Assembly (NCBI GenBank): GCA_036821825.1
Contig: DAISIV010000015.1
Span: 1 to 64,000, forward strand
Source: CAITZA01 sp937915285
GTDB taxonomy: Bacteria; Desulfobacterota; Desulfomonilia; Desulfomonilales; Desulfomonilaceae
Reading direction: 5' to 3'
Length of the DNA: 64,000 nt
The notes under the pieces were generated by a model. The model saw only the letters and a list, made by a program, of their open reading frames with translations. It searched no databases and had not been told where the DNA came from. Within the stretch, counting starts at the first letter, position 1. Each line of letters opens with the position of its first letter. Of the stretch, positions 40,501 through 50,900 are shown one piece after another. Both the position numbers and the translations under genes were made by a program.

Positions 40501-42517
40501 AGTTTTTGTGGATGTGACAGCATGGAAAATGGCAGAGCTGTCATTGACACAGGCTCATGAAAAGGCATCTACAGAAGCGGGCAAGCTAAGATCTATGATT
40601 GAGAGCATGGATGAGGGTGTTCTGCTGGCAAATGCCTCTGACATTATCACTGAGGTCAACCCCTGGTATTTGCAGAAGGCCGGGATGGAGCGTGAATCAA
40701 TTTCAGGAAAGAGCCTGTGGGAAGTCCTTCCAGATCCAGAGATAGCCGAAGTCATCATGCCATTGATCGAGGATTTCAAAAACGGGGTCAAGAGTGAAGC
40801 TCAGACGATTAGTCGAAAGATAATGGGGATGCACGCTTCTCTCAGGGTTCAGCCGATACTGGATGCAAAGACGTACCGAGGGGTCATCCTGAACATCATC
40901 GACGTGACGCATTACGTCGCTGCTCGTGAAGAAGCTGAAAGGGCGAACAGAGCCAAGAGTGATTTTCTGGCAATGATGAGTCATGAAATCAGGACACCTC
41001 TCAATGGCATTCTGGGCATGACCAATGTTGTACTAGATAGTGACCTGACAGACGAGCAACGGGATCATTTGCATCTAGTCAATTATTCCGCTGAATCTCT
41101 TCTTTCGTTAATAAACAACATACTGGATTTTTCAAAAATAGAGGCAGGCAAGCTTGATCTCGACTATAGCGATTTCAGGATTAGGGATTTTCTGGAAGAA
41201 ATCCAAAAATCTCTTGCAGTCAAGACTCAGGGCAGGAATATTGAAATTACCTGCGAGGTTTCTGAGGAAGTTCCTGATGTTGTTTCAGGTGATTTGGGGC
41301 GACTGCGCCAGGTGATCGTCAATCTCCTTGGAAACGCCATAAAGTTCACGGAACAAGGTGAGATATCAATTCAGGTAGGTCTCATATCGCACACAAACGA
41401 CGAATTGGAACTTGGGTTTGAAGTGAGAGACACAGGAATCGGGATTTCCACTGAAGACCAGGAAATAATATTCAAACCGTTTATTCAGGCAGATTCATCC
41501 ACGACCAGGAAGTTCGGCGGGACGGGCCTTGGATTGGCTATCACCAGCCAGTTGGTTGAAATGATGAAGGGAAGAATAACAGTGGAGAGTGAGCCTGGCA
41601 AAGGTAGTGTATTTCATTTTACCTGCAGGCTAGGGGTAGGTCAAGGTGTGTCTGAGGAAGATCGCCGCAAGGACCTCAGTGTCGTCAGAGGCGCCAGGAT
41701 ACTTGTTGTGGATGATAATGAAGTAAATCGAAAGATTCTGAGATCAACCCTTGAGAGATATGGAATGGTTCCACTCATGGCTTCATCAGCATCGGAAGCA
41801 GTAGATATCCTTGATAGGCTAGGATCATCTGGGGATCGTGTCCTTTTGGCGCTGATAGATGTCATGATGCCTGAAATAGATGGCTTCAGGTTCGTTGAAA
41901 TGATCCGAAATGACCCGGCCAACTCAAACATGAAAATAATCATGATTTCCTCAGTTGATGATGAAAACTTTTGCGAACGCTGCCCTGAACTGGAGATTGA
42001 AACCTATTTGCGTAAGCCGTTGGATTACAGGAATCTTCTACGTACTATTTCACTTGCGCTGAGGCCGGAGGGAAAGAAGCCCGAATCTCTATCTTCAGAG
42101 AAAGAACAGTTAGCAATCGCAGGACCGTTGAGAATTCTTCTGGTCGAGGACAACGTGGTAAATCAGAAACTTGCGTCCTTGATACTCAAGAAGGAAGGAC
42201 ATTCAGTAACCCTGGCAAAAAACGGGCTAGAAGCTCTGGACAAATATAAATCTGATGAATTTGACATTATTCTCATGGACGTCCAGATGCCAGAGATGGA
42301 TGGTTTGGAGGCTACCAGGAAAATCAGGGAAACGGAGCGGGAATCTGGCAGGAGAGTACCTATTATTGCCCTTACTGCCCATGCCTTCAAAAGTGATCAG
42401 GAAGCTTGCCGGAAAGCAGGTATGGACGCCTATGTTTCAAAGCCTATATCTAAAGTAGATCTGTTCAAGACCATAAATGGGTTGTTAACAGAAGCCCAAT
42501 GGAACAAGAATTCCTGA
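37544..42517 (+). CDS. CHASE / six-PAS hybrid sensor histidine kinase with two receiver domains
   Basis: 1657 residues from a GTG at 37544 (TTGGAGG upstream). Membrane helix at about 20-42, a periplasmic CHASE domain (about 60-290: NNFPGIQGVGFSLLI, FLEPFEKRNLRAFGYDM, LVQETETDVQAGALMYVPVY) and a second helix (about 320-342). Six PAS units follow up to about 1130, several closing with DITDR or DITER. HisKA has H1147 (MMSHEIRTPLNG), HATPase has NLLGNAIKFTEQG and TGLGLAI. Two receivers follow: about 1383-1500 (LVVDDNE, IDVMMPEIDG) and about 1528-1650 (LLVEDNV, MDVQMPEMDG). There is no histidine phosphotransfer domain, so a separate HPt protein is needed for the usual phosphorelay. CHASE domains bind small molecules; the ligand is unknown. 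Confidence 0.95.
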   Translation: MKRINDLPSETSDIPSHRILWPAWAILVAAIFFTVMATFYVKSDVDVVARQEFVFACNEIRGRIVDRLRAHEQILLAGAAFFDSLETVNRQKWGTFVKRLNLENNFPGIQGVGFSLLIQPDHLAQHVQEVRGEGFPDYVVKPEGVRAVYSSIIFLEPFEKRNLRAFGYDMFSEPVRRAAMERARDENRAALSGKVLLVQETETDVQAGALMYVPVYAKGKPNDTVKARREALVGWVYSPYRMTDLMRGILGGWESEEVSRIRLQVYDGDNPGPRDILYDSQSSAADGTSPIFSEEAQVNFNGTPWTLKFSKVGSDISLAKVWITLGSGTAISLLLFGLSMSLINTKHNAVQMAERLTHQLRESEAHQRNLVEHLPQRIFLKDENSVYISCNRNYASDLGINPADIVGKNDFSFHPPELAKVYQADDRDVIKSGRVRDFNEVYELDGQQRWVHTVKVPYRDRLGQVTGVLGIFEDITDRIEVEQALRLSEQRFRSLFETANDAIFILDGPTIIECNSKTLQLFGYSDKNDIIGRTPSDFSPPRQPDGFDSIEREDLYLKDAISSGSKTFNWKHLRKDGSTFDADVALSAMSLNDKVYVQAIVRDISYRMQLEEALKFSEEKYRGLVETTPDWIWALDGEGYIRYSNPAIGKLLGYELSEVINSKVYTFVETSEVELFDKMIKSCALELHGWNDVEIRLKHSDGSIRTFESSSVPILDSNRNVVEFRGIAKDITERKLAAEALRESQDKLSLILDSTAEAIYGIDTLGNCIFCNPACLRILGLDHQEQLIGKNMHSLIHHTRADGTNYASEECLIYKAYRAGEGIHVEDEVFWKADGTSFPVEYWSYPQMKDGSVIGAVVTFIDITDRKRAEDIRKESEQRFRRLIQFAPIPMCFMNIERQLDYVNDRFVEVFGYTDEDLPTLKEWWLTVYPDDRYRQSVVETWTQAEQIALKENAVIGPLEHSVTCKNGETRIVEVSGIILKDGLLAVFVDVTAWKMAELSLTQAHEKASTEAGKLRSMIESMDEGVLLANASDIITEVNPWYLQKAGMERESISGKSLWEVLPDPEIAEVIMPLIEDFKNGVKSEAQTISRKIMGMHASLRVQPILDAKTYRGVILNIIDVTHYVAAREEAERANRAKSDFLAMMSHEIRTPLNGILGMTNVVLDSDLTDEQRDHLHLVNYSAESLLSLINNILDFSKIEAGKLDLDYSDFRIRDFLEEIQKSLAVKTQGRNIEITCEVSEEVPDVVSGDLGRLRQVIVNLLGNAIKFTEQGEISIQVGLISHTNDELELGFEVRDTGIGISTEDQEIIFKPFIQADSSTTRKFGGTGLGLAITSQLVEMMKGRITVESEPGKGSVFHFTCRLGVGQGVSEEDRRKDLSVVRGARILVVDDNEVNRKILRSTLERYGMVPLMASSASEAVDILDRLGSSGDRVLLALIDVMMPEIDGFRFVEMIRNDPANSNMKIIMISSVDDENFCERCPELEIETYLRKPLDYRNLLRTISLALRPEGKKPESLSSEKEQLAIAGPLRILLVEDNVVNQKLASLILKKEGHSVTLAKNGLEALDKYKSDEFDIILMDVQMPEMDGLEATRKIRETERESGRRVPIIALTAHAFKSDQEACRKAGMDAYVSKPISKVDLFKTINGLLTEAQWNKNS

Positions 42518-42653
42518 TCCCATGAGTTTCCGGCATGATTTGTGATAGCCCATAAGTTATATTTACGGTAGCGTCCATCCCTCAATACGGTTCCAACACT
42601 GATACAATTTGTTGTAGTTCCTGGATGGCCGACCACACAGGATGGAGGATCGA

Positions 42654-43358
42654 ATGAAAACTATTGGCATAATAGGTGGAATAAGCTGGCTTTCATCCAT
42701 GGAATACTATCGTCTCATCAACGAAATGGTCAGGGATCGTCTCGGCGGGCTTAATTCGGCCGATATCATTATGTATTCAATCCCTTTCGGGCCATTCTCG
42801 CAACAGGAAAGGCTTGGCCAGCGTGCAAACTGGAAACATCTCACAGAGATCATGATATCAGCGGCTCAAAGACTTAAAGGTGGGGGGGCGGAATTCATTG
42901 TTATAGCCTCCAACACTATGAATTCCACCGCTCACCTGATCGAAAACAGTGTAGGTTTACCGGTCCTGCATATTGCGGACTCAACAGGCGCCAGGGTTGT
43001 GGAGAGAGGTTTTAGCCGCGTGGGACTTCTCGGGACTGAATACACCATGGCTCACCACTTCTACCGCGAACGTCTGGAACACAGGTTTGGTCTCAAGATT
43101 GTTACACCGAGCAAGACCGAAAGAGAATATATAAACGATGTCATTTTCGACGAGTTATGCGTGGGCAAATTTCTGGCTGAATCTAAGGCAGAGTTTGTAA
43201 AAATAATCCATCGCCTATCCCGAGAAAAAAATGTTCAGGCAGTTATTCTGGGATGCACCGAAATTCCATTCCTTGTCAGAGAGAAGGATGTGGAAATACC
43301 GCTTTTCAATACTGCTGAGATACATTCCGAGGCCGCTGTGGAATTTTCGCTCATGTAA
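42654..43358 (+). CDS. Aspartate/glutamate racemase family protein
   Basis: 234 residues from the ATG at 42654, set by GGAGG six bases upstream (an in-frame ATG at 42642 overlaps that Shine-Dalgarno). MKTIGIIGGISWLSSMEYY and LGCTEIP are family signatures. The second catalytic cysteine is present (C201), but the first, normally in a CNT motif, is replaced by serine (S86-N87-T88). In E. coli YgeA the same position is Thr and the enzyme works mainly on L-substrates, so a one-sided activity or none is possible here. The gene stands alone between a kinase and an efflux pair. The product would be D-Asp or D-Glu in the cytosol if active. Confidence 0.88.
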   Translation: MKTIGIIGGISWLSSMEYYRLINEMVRDRLGGLNSADIIMYSIPFGPFSQQERLGQRANWKHLTEIMISAAQRLKGGGAEFIVIASNTMNSTAHLIENSVGLPVLHIADSTGARVVERGFSRVGLLGTEYTMAHHFYRERLEHRFGLKIVTPSKTEREYINDVIFDELCVGKFLAESKAEFVKIIHRLSREKNVQAVILGCTEIPFLVREKDVEIPLFNTAEIHSEAAVEFSLM

Positions 43359-43581
43359 TCAATAAATGGTTTCTACCGACATTTATGAAATCTGACCCTA
43401 AAAGGGGCATACATCCAGACGCTTGTTCAGAAAAGACAAAGTTCTTTTTACGGGCTGAACCCATTTCTTATTACTTGTAAAATTAGGGCCTGTTGAGTAA
43501 ACATGCAGACGCTCAATATTCCCGGTGTCAGATTCATGGCCCCTTTATTCCAGAAAACCGTATAACTCCCAGGAGTCAACA

Positions 43582-44754
43582 ATGAACAGCCGACTAGGAT
43601 CAATCACGGCATTACTATTTACAATAGTCCTGTGTTTCACTGGAGGTTGCTCTGAACCTCCCAGGACAACCGTCCCTCCGCCGGCTGTGACTGTAGCGCT
43701 GCCTGAAGAAAGGGAAGTTGTTGATTATCTTGAATACACCGGAAACACGTCGGCAGTTGAAACCGTCGAAATCAGGGCTAGAGTCCAGGGTTTTCTTACA
43801 AAAATGAATTATGAGCCTATGGCCAGAGTCAAAGCCGGCGATTTACTTTTCGTTATCGACCCAAGACAGTATGAAGCGGCTGTAAAAGAGGCTCAGGGCC
43901 AGGTGGAGGCTAAGGAAGCCTCTTATCAGATCGCAAAAATTGATGAGGAAATAGCCAAATCCCTGGAAAAGAAAGAGGCTGTAAGCTGGCTTAAATGGCA
44001 GCAGGCGGTGGCCCGTTCCGGACAGGCCAAGGGAGAACTTGATGTGGCGCAGTCTCAACTCGAGAATGCCAAACTAAACCTGGAATTCACTCAAGTCACA
44101 ACTCCGATCAATGGAAGGGTGAGCCGTAACCTTGTTGATGTGGGAAACCTGGTGGGGGCGGTCGAAAAAACCCAACTGACAACAGTAGTCAACGACGAAA
44201 ATATTTACTGTTATTTCAATTTGAACGAGCGGGACCTTTTGTTACTTAAGCGAATTCACCAGGACGAAGCTACTCCCAGGTTGAAGGACAAAAAAATTCC
44301 CATAACACTTGCTTTGGCCGATGAAAAAGATTTTCCTCACAAAGGTATTTTTGATTTCGCTGATGTGAAACTGAATCCGGAGACGGGCACCGTCCAATCA
44401 AGAGCTGTTTTTGAAAACCCTGACGGCTTCCTGTTGGCAGGCATGTTTGCCAGACTCAGAATACCTTACCAGAAACGCAAGGTGATCCTTGTGCCCAACT
44501 CTGCCATCCAGTTCGACCAAGCCGGAAAGTATGTGCTTGTACTCAACGACAAGAATGAGGTTCAACCTCCCAGGCGTATTGTTGCAGGACGTGATGAAAA
44601 CGGAATGACAATTGTTGAGGAAGGGCTGACCACTTCCGACAGGGTAATTTCAACCGGGACTCTTAGAGCCAGACCCGGCATAACTGTGAGAGTTCTGCCA
44701 TCCGCTAATGAAACACAGGCCCCTCCCACGAAACCAGTCCAGGAAAAGAAGTGA
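43582..44754 (+). CDS. RND efflux periplasmic adaptor (lipoprotein)
   Basis: 390 residues from the ATG at 43582 (AGGAG six bases upstream). Lipoprotein signal with the lipobox TGGC (C23). The adaptor shows the standard order: beta barrel/lipoyl start (VEIRARVQGFLTKMNYEPMARVKAGDLLFVIDP), helical hairpin (about 95-160, rich in Glu/Lys/Gln), the second lipoyl half (QVTTPINGRVSRNLVDVGNLV), the barrel with the QSRAVFENPDGFLLAGMFARLRIP block and the membrane-proximal end. It partners the transporter immediately downstream (12-base gap), bridging it to an outer-membrane channel. Confidence 0.93.
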   Translation: MNSRLGSITALLFTIVLCFTGGCSEPPRTTVPPPAVTVALPEEREVVDYLEYTGNTSAVETVEIRARVQGFLTKMNYEPMARVKAGDLLFVIDPRQYEAAVKEAQGQVEAKEASYQIAKIDEEIAKSLEKKEAVSWLKWQQAVARSGQAKGELDVAQSQLENAKLNLEFTQVTTPINGRVSRNLVDVGNLVGAVEKTQLTTVVNDENIYCYFNLNERDLLLLKRIHQDEATPRLKDKKIPITLALADEKDFPHKGIFDFADVKLNPETGTVQSRAVFENPDGFLLAGMFARLRIPYQKRKVILVPNSAIQFDQAGKYVLVLNDKNEVQPPRRIVAGRDENGMTIVEEGLTTSDRVISTGTLRARPGITVRVLPSANETQAPPTKPVQEKK

Positions 44755-44766
44755 CGGTGACCAAGC

Positions 44767-47700
44767 ATGTTTGCACGATTTTTCGTTAATCGCCCCATAT
44801 TTGCCTCCGTCCTTTCCATTCTGATCATGGTAGCCGGGGGCGTGGCCATAATGGCCCTTCCAATAGCGCAATTTCCCGAAATAACCCCGCCAATGGTTCA
44901 GGTCACTGCCTCTTATCCTGGCGCCAGTCCGCAGGTTGTAGCCGACACAGTTGCTGCTCCAATTGAACAACAGGTCAATGGTGTTGAGAGAATGCTCTAC
45001 ATGCAGAGCACCAGCGCCCGAGATGGATCATACACGCTCAAGATTACTTTTGAACTCGGGACCAACATCGACATGGCTACTGTGCTTGTTCAAAACCGGG
45101 TTAGCTGGGCAATGTCCAAACTACCTGTGGAAGTGCAGCGCCAGGGAGTGATCACAAAAAAAAGTTCTACTTCTTTCGTAACGGTCCTATCGCTCTATTC
45201 ACCCAAGGGAACCTATGGAGACCTACAACTTACCAATTATGTAACGACGGTAATCAAAGACCAGATCAGCCGGCTTTCAGGGGTTGGGGATGTAAATGTA
45301 TTTCCGGCCAAGGACTACGGTATGCGCATCTGGCTGGATCCAAACAGGATGCAGCACAACAACCTGACGACCAATGAGGTTATAGACGCGTTAAAAAACC
45401 AGAATGTCCAGGTCGCAGCCGGTCGTCTCGGACAGGAACCGGCGCCGCCGGGCCAGAGTTTTGATTTCAACATAAGCACATTGGGACGTCTGGTCGATCC
45501 CCAGCAATTTGCAGACATAATAGTTAAAACGGGGCAGGGCGGGAGTATACTCCGCATCAGGGACGTCGGCAGAGTTGAATTGGGAGCTAAAAGTTACGAC
45601 ACAAAGTCTTATTTTCAGGGGCTTCCATCAGCCACTATCATAGTTTACCAGTCCCCAGGATCTAATGCCCTAGATGTAGCCGATTCGGTCCAAAAGCTCA
45701 TGGCTGACCTTAAAAAGGATTTCCCGCCAGACGTCGACTACAAGATTATCTACGATACATCTGATTTTGTCAGGGCTTCAATACATGAAGTCATAATGAC
45801 CCTGATAATAGCTTTCATTCTCGTTTTCATAGTTGTTTTCGTATTCCTTCAGGACTGGCGAGCAACACTGGTTCCGGCAACCACCATCCCTGTAACCATT
45901 ATCGGAACCTTTGCTATCCTCTATCTCCTCGGTTTTTCAATCAACATGCTTACCCTGTTTGGATTGATACTGGCCATTGGAATCGTGGTGGATGACGCCA
46001 TAGTTGTTGTTGAGAACGTCGATAGAAACATGGTTGAACATCACCTTAATTCTAAGGACGCCTCTATAAGGGCCATGGATGAAATAACAGGAGCTATAAT
46101 TGGAATAACCCTTGTGCTGATGGCGGTGTTCGTGCCGGCCTCTTTCATGGGGGGGATATCAGGACAACTTTATCGACAGTTCTCGCTGACTATAGCTTTC
46201 ACCACATTGTTGAGCGCCATAAACGCCATGACGTTGAAACCGGTTCAATGCTCACTGTGGTTGAGGCCTCAACACGGCCCAAAGAATGGTTTCTTCAGAG
46301 GGTTTGATTCAATATTCAACAGGATTGCTGCTGCATACACCAGGATCATTGAGCTTCTCGTCAGAAGAATCCCCCTGATGCTTGTCATCTGGCTAGTGGC
46401 AATAGGTCTGACATATTACGCGTTCTCAAAAGTTCCCACAGGCTTTCTACCTGCCGAGGATGACGGTTTGATAATGATAAACTTTCAACTACCTGATGGC
46501 GCCTCCCTGCAAAGGACAGACGAGGTAGCGAAAAAAGTCTCCGCAATTCTTGCCAGCGCCAAAGGGATAAAAGACTTTTCCATCACCTCTGGCAACTCAA
46601 TAATTGATGGCATGGGGCCCAACCTGGGACTCGGTTTCGCATCTCTACTACCGTGGGATGAACGACTGAAACATGGACTGAGCAAAGACGCTATCATGGC
46701 GGATTTGGCCAAGAAGTTCTCTCAAATTACTGAAGGTATTGTCTTTCCGTTTTCCAGGCCACCTATTTCAGGTCTGGGAGTGAGCGGAGGATTCGAGCTT
46801 TGGCTGGAGGACAGGGGTGGAATCGGAACCATGGCCCTGGCCCAGATCGCACAGGAAATGGCTTCAGCGGCAAACACAGATCCTAACCTCAGGCAGGTCA
46901 ACATGACCTTTCGTCCGGCCACTCCGGTCATTTATGCGGATATAGACAGAGTAAAGGCAATGTCGCTCAAAGTTCCGGTCCAATCCGTATTTGACACTCT
47001 CCAGTCTTTTCTCGGATCGACTTATATCAATGACTTTAATGAGTTTGGCAGAACCTGGCAGGTCATGGCCCAAGCTGACGCAGGATTCAGGTCCAAGCTG
47101 GAAGATATACAGAGATTACAGGTCAGGAACCTGTCCGGTGAAATGGTCCCGTTGGGTACGCTTATTAAAGCGGAATATACTGTTGCCCCGATACGAATAG
47201 ACCGATACAACATGTTTCCGGCAATAAGACTTATTGGCGACTCTGCTCCGGGGGTCAGCTCGGGGCAGGCTCTGAAGTCCATGGAAAACCTGGCGGCCCA
47301 AATCCTACCTCAAGGTGTAAGTTATGAATGGAGTGGCATGGCTTATCAGGAAAAGAAAGTCAGCGGCCAGATATTCATAGTCTTTGGATTGGCAGTGCTC
47401 ATAGTAGTGCTCATCCTTGCCGCTCAATATGAGAGTTGGACGGATCCGATTGCCGTTGTCACGGTGGTTCCGTTGGCAGTCCTCGGGGCTGTCGTCGGCC
47501 TGACCTTAAGAGGGATGGACAATAACCTCTACACCCAGGTGGGATTGGTTCTACTGGTTGGACTCTCCTCAAAGAATGCCATCCTTGTAGTCGAGTTCGC
47601 CAGGGAACAGCAGGCCCTTGGAAAGCCATTGCTGGAAGCAGCAGTGATGGGCGCAAAACTGCGGTTCCGGGCAATTCTGATGACCTCTCTGGCTTTCATT

Positions 47701-47910
47701 GTAGGGGTGTTTCCGCTGGTCATTGCCACTGGGGCCGGCGCAGCAAGCAGACAGGCAGTTGGAACCGCTGTCTGTTTCGGTATGCTCGGGGTAACAATGT
47801 TGGGAGTGTTCTTTACTCCAGCCCTATACGTGGCCCTTCAACCACTAAAGATATATTTTGACAAGAAAAAAGCAAAAAGAGAGGCGGCATCTGCAATATC
47901 CCAGGTTTAA
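44767..47910 (+). CDS. RND multidrug efflux transporter (HAE1/AcrB family)
   Basis: 1047 residues, the usual AcrB length. MFARFFVNRPIFASVLSILIMVAGG, LPIAQFPEITPPMVQVTASYPGAS, LFGLILAIGIVVDDAIVVVENV (proton-relay aspartates of TM4), then after the second porter domain LLVGLSSKNAILVVEFA and the final TM11-12 segment FPLVIATGAGAASRQAVGTAV. It should form a trimer in the inner membrane, using proton influx to expel hydrophobic compounds. Its ATG follows the adaptor stop by 12 bases. No outer-membrane factor gene follows, so a TolC-like channel must come from elsewhere. Substrate not predictable. Confidence 0.95.
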   Translation: MFARFFVNRPIFASVLSILIMVAGGVAIMALPIAQFPEITPPMVQVTASYPGASPQVVADTVAAPIEQQVNGVERMLYMQSTSARDGSYTLKITFELGTNIDMATVLVQNRVSWAMSKLPVEVQRQGVITKKSSTSFVTVLSLYSPKGTYGDLQLTNYVTTVIKDQISRLSGVGDVNVFPAKDYGMRIWLDPNRMQHNNLTTNEVIDALKNQNVQVAAGRLGQEPAPPGQSFDFNISTLGRLVDPQQFADIIVKTGQGGSILRIRDVGRVELGAKSYDTKSYFQGLPSATIIVYQSPGSNALDVADSVQKLMADLKKDFPPDVDYKIIYDTSDFVRASIHEVIMTLIIAFILVFIVVFVFLQDWRATLVPATTIPVTIIGTFAILYLLGFSINMLTLFGLILAIGIVVDDAIVVVENVDRNMVEHHLNSKDASIRAMDEITGAIIGITLVLMAVFVPASFMGGISGQLYRQFSLTIAFTTLLSAINAMTLKPVQCSLWLRPQHGPKNGFFRGFDSIFNRIAAAYTRIIELLVRRIPLMLVIWLVAIGLTYYAFSKVPTGFLPAEDDGLIMINFQLPDGASLQRTDEVAKKVSAILASAKGIKDFSITSGNSIIDGMGPNLGLGFASLLPWDERLKHGLSKDAIMADLAKKFSQITEGIVFPFSRPPISGLGVSGGFELWLEDRGGIGTMALAQIAQEMASAANTDPNLRQVNMTFRPATPVIYADIDRVKAMSLKVPVQSVFDTLQSFLGSTYINDFNEFGRTWQVMAQADAGFRSKLEDIQRLQVRNLSGEMVPLGTLIKAEYTVAPIRIDRYNMFPAIRLIGDSAPGVSSGQALKSMENLAAQILPQGVSYEWSGMAYQEKKVSGQIFIVFGLAVLIVVLILAAQYESWTDPIAVVTVVPLAVLGAVVGLTLRGMDNNLYTQVGLVLLVGLSSKNAILVVEFAREQQALGKPLLEAAVMGAKLRFRAILMTSLAFIVGVFPLVIATGAGAASRQAVGTAVCFGMLGVTMLGVFFTPALYVALQPLKIYFDKKKAKREAASAISQV

Positions 47911-47967
47911 TGACATTTTTTCTGTAACCAATCGTGACCAAATTAGCGCCTGAATTGAGGTTTCCCG

Positions 47968-50900
47968 ATGTCGCAACTCAGAGTCCCTGAACCGCATGGG
48001 AAGACCAGATCTCCAATGGAATGGATTATTCTGGTCTTGATAGCAATTGTAGGGATTTCCATTTCTTTTCTGCTCTACCGGATACATAGCGCCTTCATGA
48101 TCACTGTTATGGTAATGACCGGGATTTTACTTGCGTACATATCGTTCCTGCAGAGACACAAGGCTGTTTCGCTAGCCAATACTAGTACCCTTCTAAGGGC
48201 TAAACGTGACCTGGAAACCCAGATGAGGGGAAGGGAGGCCGCCCTCGATGCCCTTGGTAAAACTTTGGAAATTCTAGAGACAGTATGCTCGGCAAATCCA
48301 GTAGCGATAGCTTTCCTGAAAAATAATTTGATCCTCTGGAGTAATGACTCATTCGAGAGAATCACCGGACACCCTAAGGAACAGATACATGGACTGGATT
48401 TAAGAGGTCTCTACGGGACGGACAGTGAGTTTCAAAGAATTGTTGATATCGCTTACCCAGAAATAGATTCACTTGGTCGGGCTAACATAGAAACCAGATT
48501 CTCAAGAAAGGATGGGGCCTCGGTTGATGTTTTGTTGTGTCTGGCCGCCGTTGACAGACGAGATCTGTCAGAAGGCATTGCTATTGCCGCAGTTGAAATT
48601 ACTGAACGCAAAAAAGCCGAGAAGGAGTTTCTAGAGAATGCGGAACGAATGCGCAAAGTCGAGAAGGAGCGGACGGAAATACTTCAGCGTTTGGAACTGG
48701 CATTAAGAGGAGCCGACCTGGGAGTTTGGGACTGGTATGTTCAGACGGGGGAACTGTTTCAAGATGAGATCTGGCATGCCCAGCTTGGTTACACGACGGA
48801 TGATCTAAACAGGACGATATCTTCTTGGGAGGACCGTATTCATCCAGATGACAAACCTGGAGTGTTAAAAGCGCTCAACGAATGTCTTGACGGAGCTTCA
48901 GATTATTACTCGGTTGAACACCGGCTCCTTACAAAGTCGGGAAACTGGAAATGGATTTTAACCAGAGGGAAGGTCCTGGAACGTGATGAACAAGGTCGAC
49001 CTGTAAGAATGCTGGGAACCCACCTGGACATAGACATCGCCAAAAAGGCTGGAGATGCTCTGAAGAAAAGTGAACGAATGTTTCGCGTGCTTACTGAGAC
49101 GATTGATGACGTCTTCTGGATAAGCGCCCCAACCATTCAAAAAATATTATACGCAAGCCCAGCGTACGAGAAGCTGTGGGCTAGGCCATTGGTGGACCTG
49201 TATAAAAATCCGGCTCTGTTAATGGAATCGGCGCACCCTGACGATATGGTTCGTCTAAAAGGCTATCAGGAGAACTTTTACGCACAGGGAAAAGGTTATT
49301 CCGTCGAGTATCGTATCCTGAGGCCCGATGGATCTATCAGATGGATATTCGAACGCGCCTATCCCATACCTGATGAAATGGGTAATCTGGAATTCATGTG
49401 CGGGGTGTGCACGGACATCACCGACAGGAAAAATGCCGAGGAAGAATACAAAAAGTTCAAGACCATTTCAGACAGGTCAAACTCTGGTAACGCCATCTCT
49501 GACCTTAACGGAAAGATACTTTACCTTAACGACTCTTTCGCCAGAATGCATGGATACTCGCCGTCTGAGTGCCTGGGAAAACATCTGTCGATGTTCCACA
49601 CTGAACAGCAGATGCCTTCAATAATTGAGTCGATGGAAACACTCGTCAGGACGGGTAGTTTTGAAACTCTTGAATTGTGGCATAAGCGTCGGGATGAAAC
49701 GGTTTTTCCAACCCTCATGAACGGCGCCCTGATCTCGGATGACAGAGGAGCCCCACTTTTACTTTCCACCAGCGTGATAGAGATTACTGAACAGAAGAAA
49801 GCGGAACAGGACCTGCTAGACAGGGAAGAGCTTTTCAAAAAACTTTTTTACATTGCTCCGGATTCAATGGCCATAAGCAGGGTAGAGGATGGAATATACG
49901 TTGATGTCAACCAGAAGTTCACCGAACTGACCGGATACTCAGCAGAGGAGATTTTGGGTCGGACTTCCATAGACATAGGACTATGGTTGAATCCTCAGGA
50001 TTTCAAACACTTGTACGATAATATCAGTCGAACCGGTAAATTGGAAAATTTTGAGGCCCAGTTCAGGGTCAAGGATGGCCGAATAAAGACCGGGCTTCTG
50101 TCAGCAGCGATTATGGAGCTTAACAAAGTCCCGCATGTGCTTGGAGTGGTCAGGGATATTGATGATCTCAAAAAAGCCCAGGCCGAACATGCCAGGCTGG
50201 CCACTGCAGTTGATCAGGCGGCCGAGAGGGTTATTGTCACGGATTCAGATGGAACTATCGTTTATGTAAATCCGGCATTTGAAAGGCTCACCGGTTACAG
50301 TCGCGACGAAGTGATCGGCCGCCCTCCATCCATGATTAGTAGTGGCCATCACGACAAATCCTTTTATCAGGAAATGTGGAATACCATATCGAATGGAAAT
50401 GTATGGAAAGGGCGCCTAGTCAACCGGCACAAGGACGGTAGTTTACTTCATGAGCAATCTACAATAACTCCCGTCAAGGATTCTTTGGGAGAAATAATAA
50501 ATTATGTTCAAATCGCCACGGACATCACAGCGGAAGAGAACCTAAGGGATCAGCTATCCCAATCACAGAAGATGGAGGCCATAGGAACTCTAGCCAGCGG
50601 AATAGCTCATGATTTCAACAATATGATACAAGCCATACTTGGCTATACCGAACTGGTCATGGACGACTTGCCGGTGGGAAGCCGAGCTTACTCAAATCTG
50701 CAGAAAGTTTTGGGGGCCACCCAACGATCGGGCGATCTGGTCAAGCAGATATTGACATTCAGTCGCCGTTCAAAATCCGAGGTTGCAACAATCGATATAG
50801 GTCCACTGGTTAAAGAAGGTCTAAAATTCCTTCGGGCCGCTATACCGGCTAACATAGACATCAGGCAGAAAATCGGGACAGACCTGGGTAAAATCCTGGC

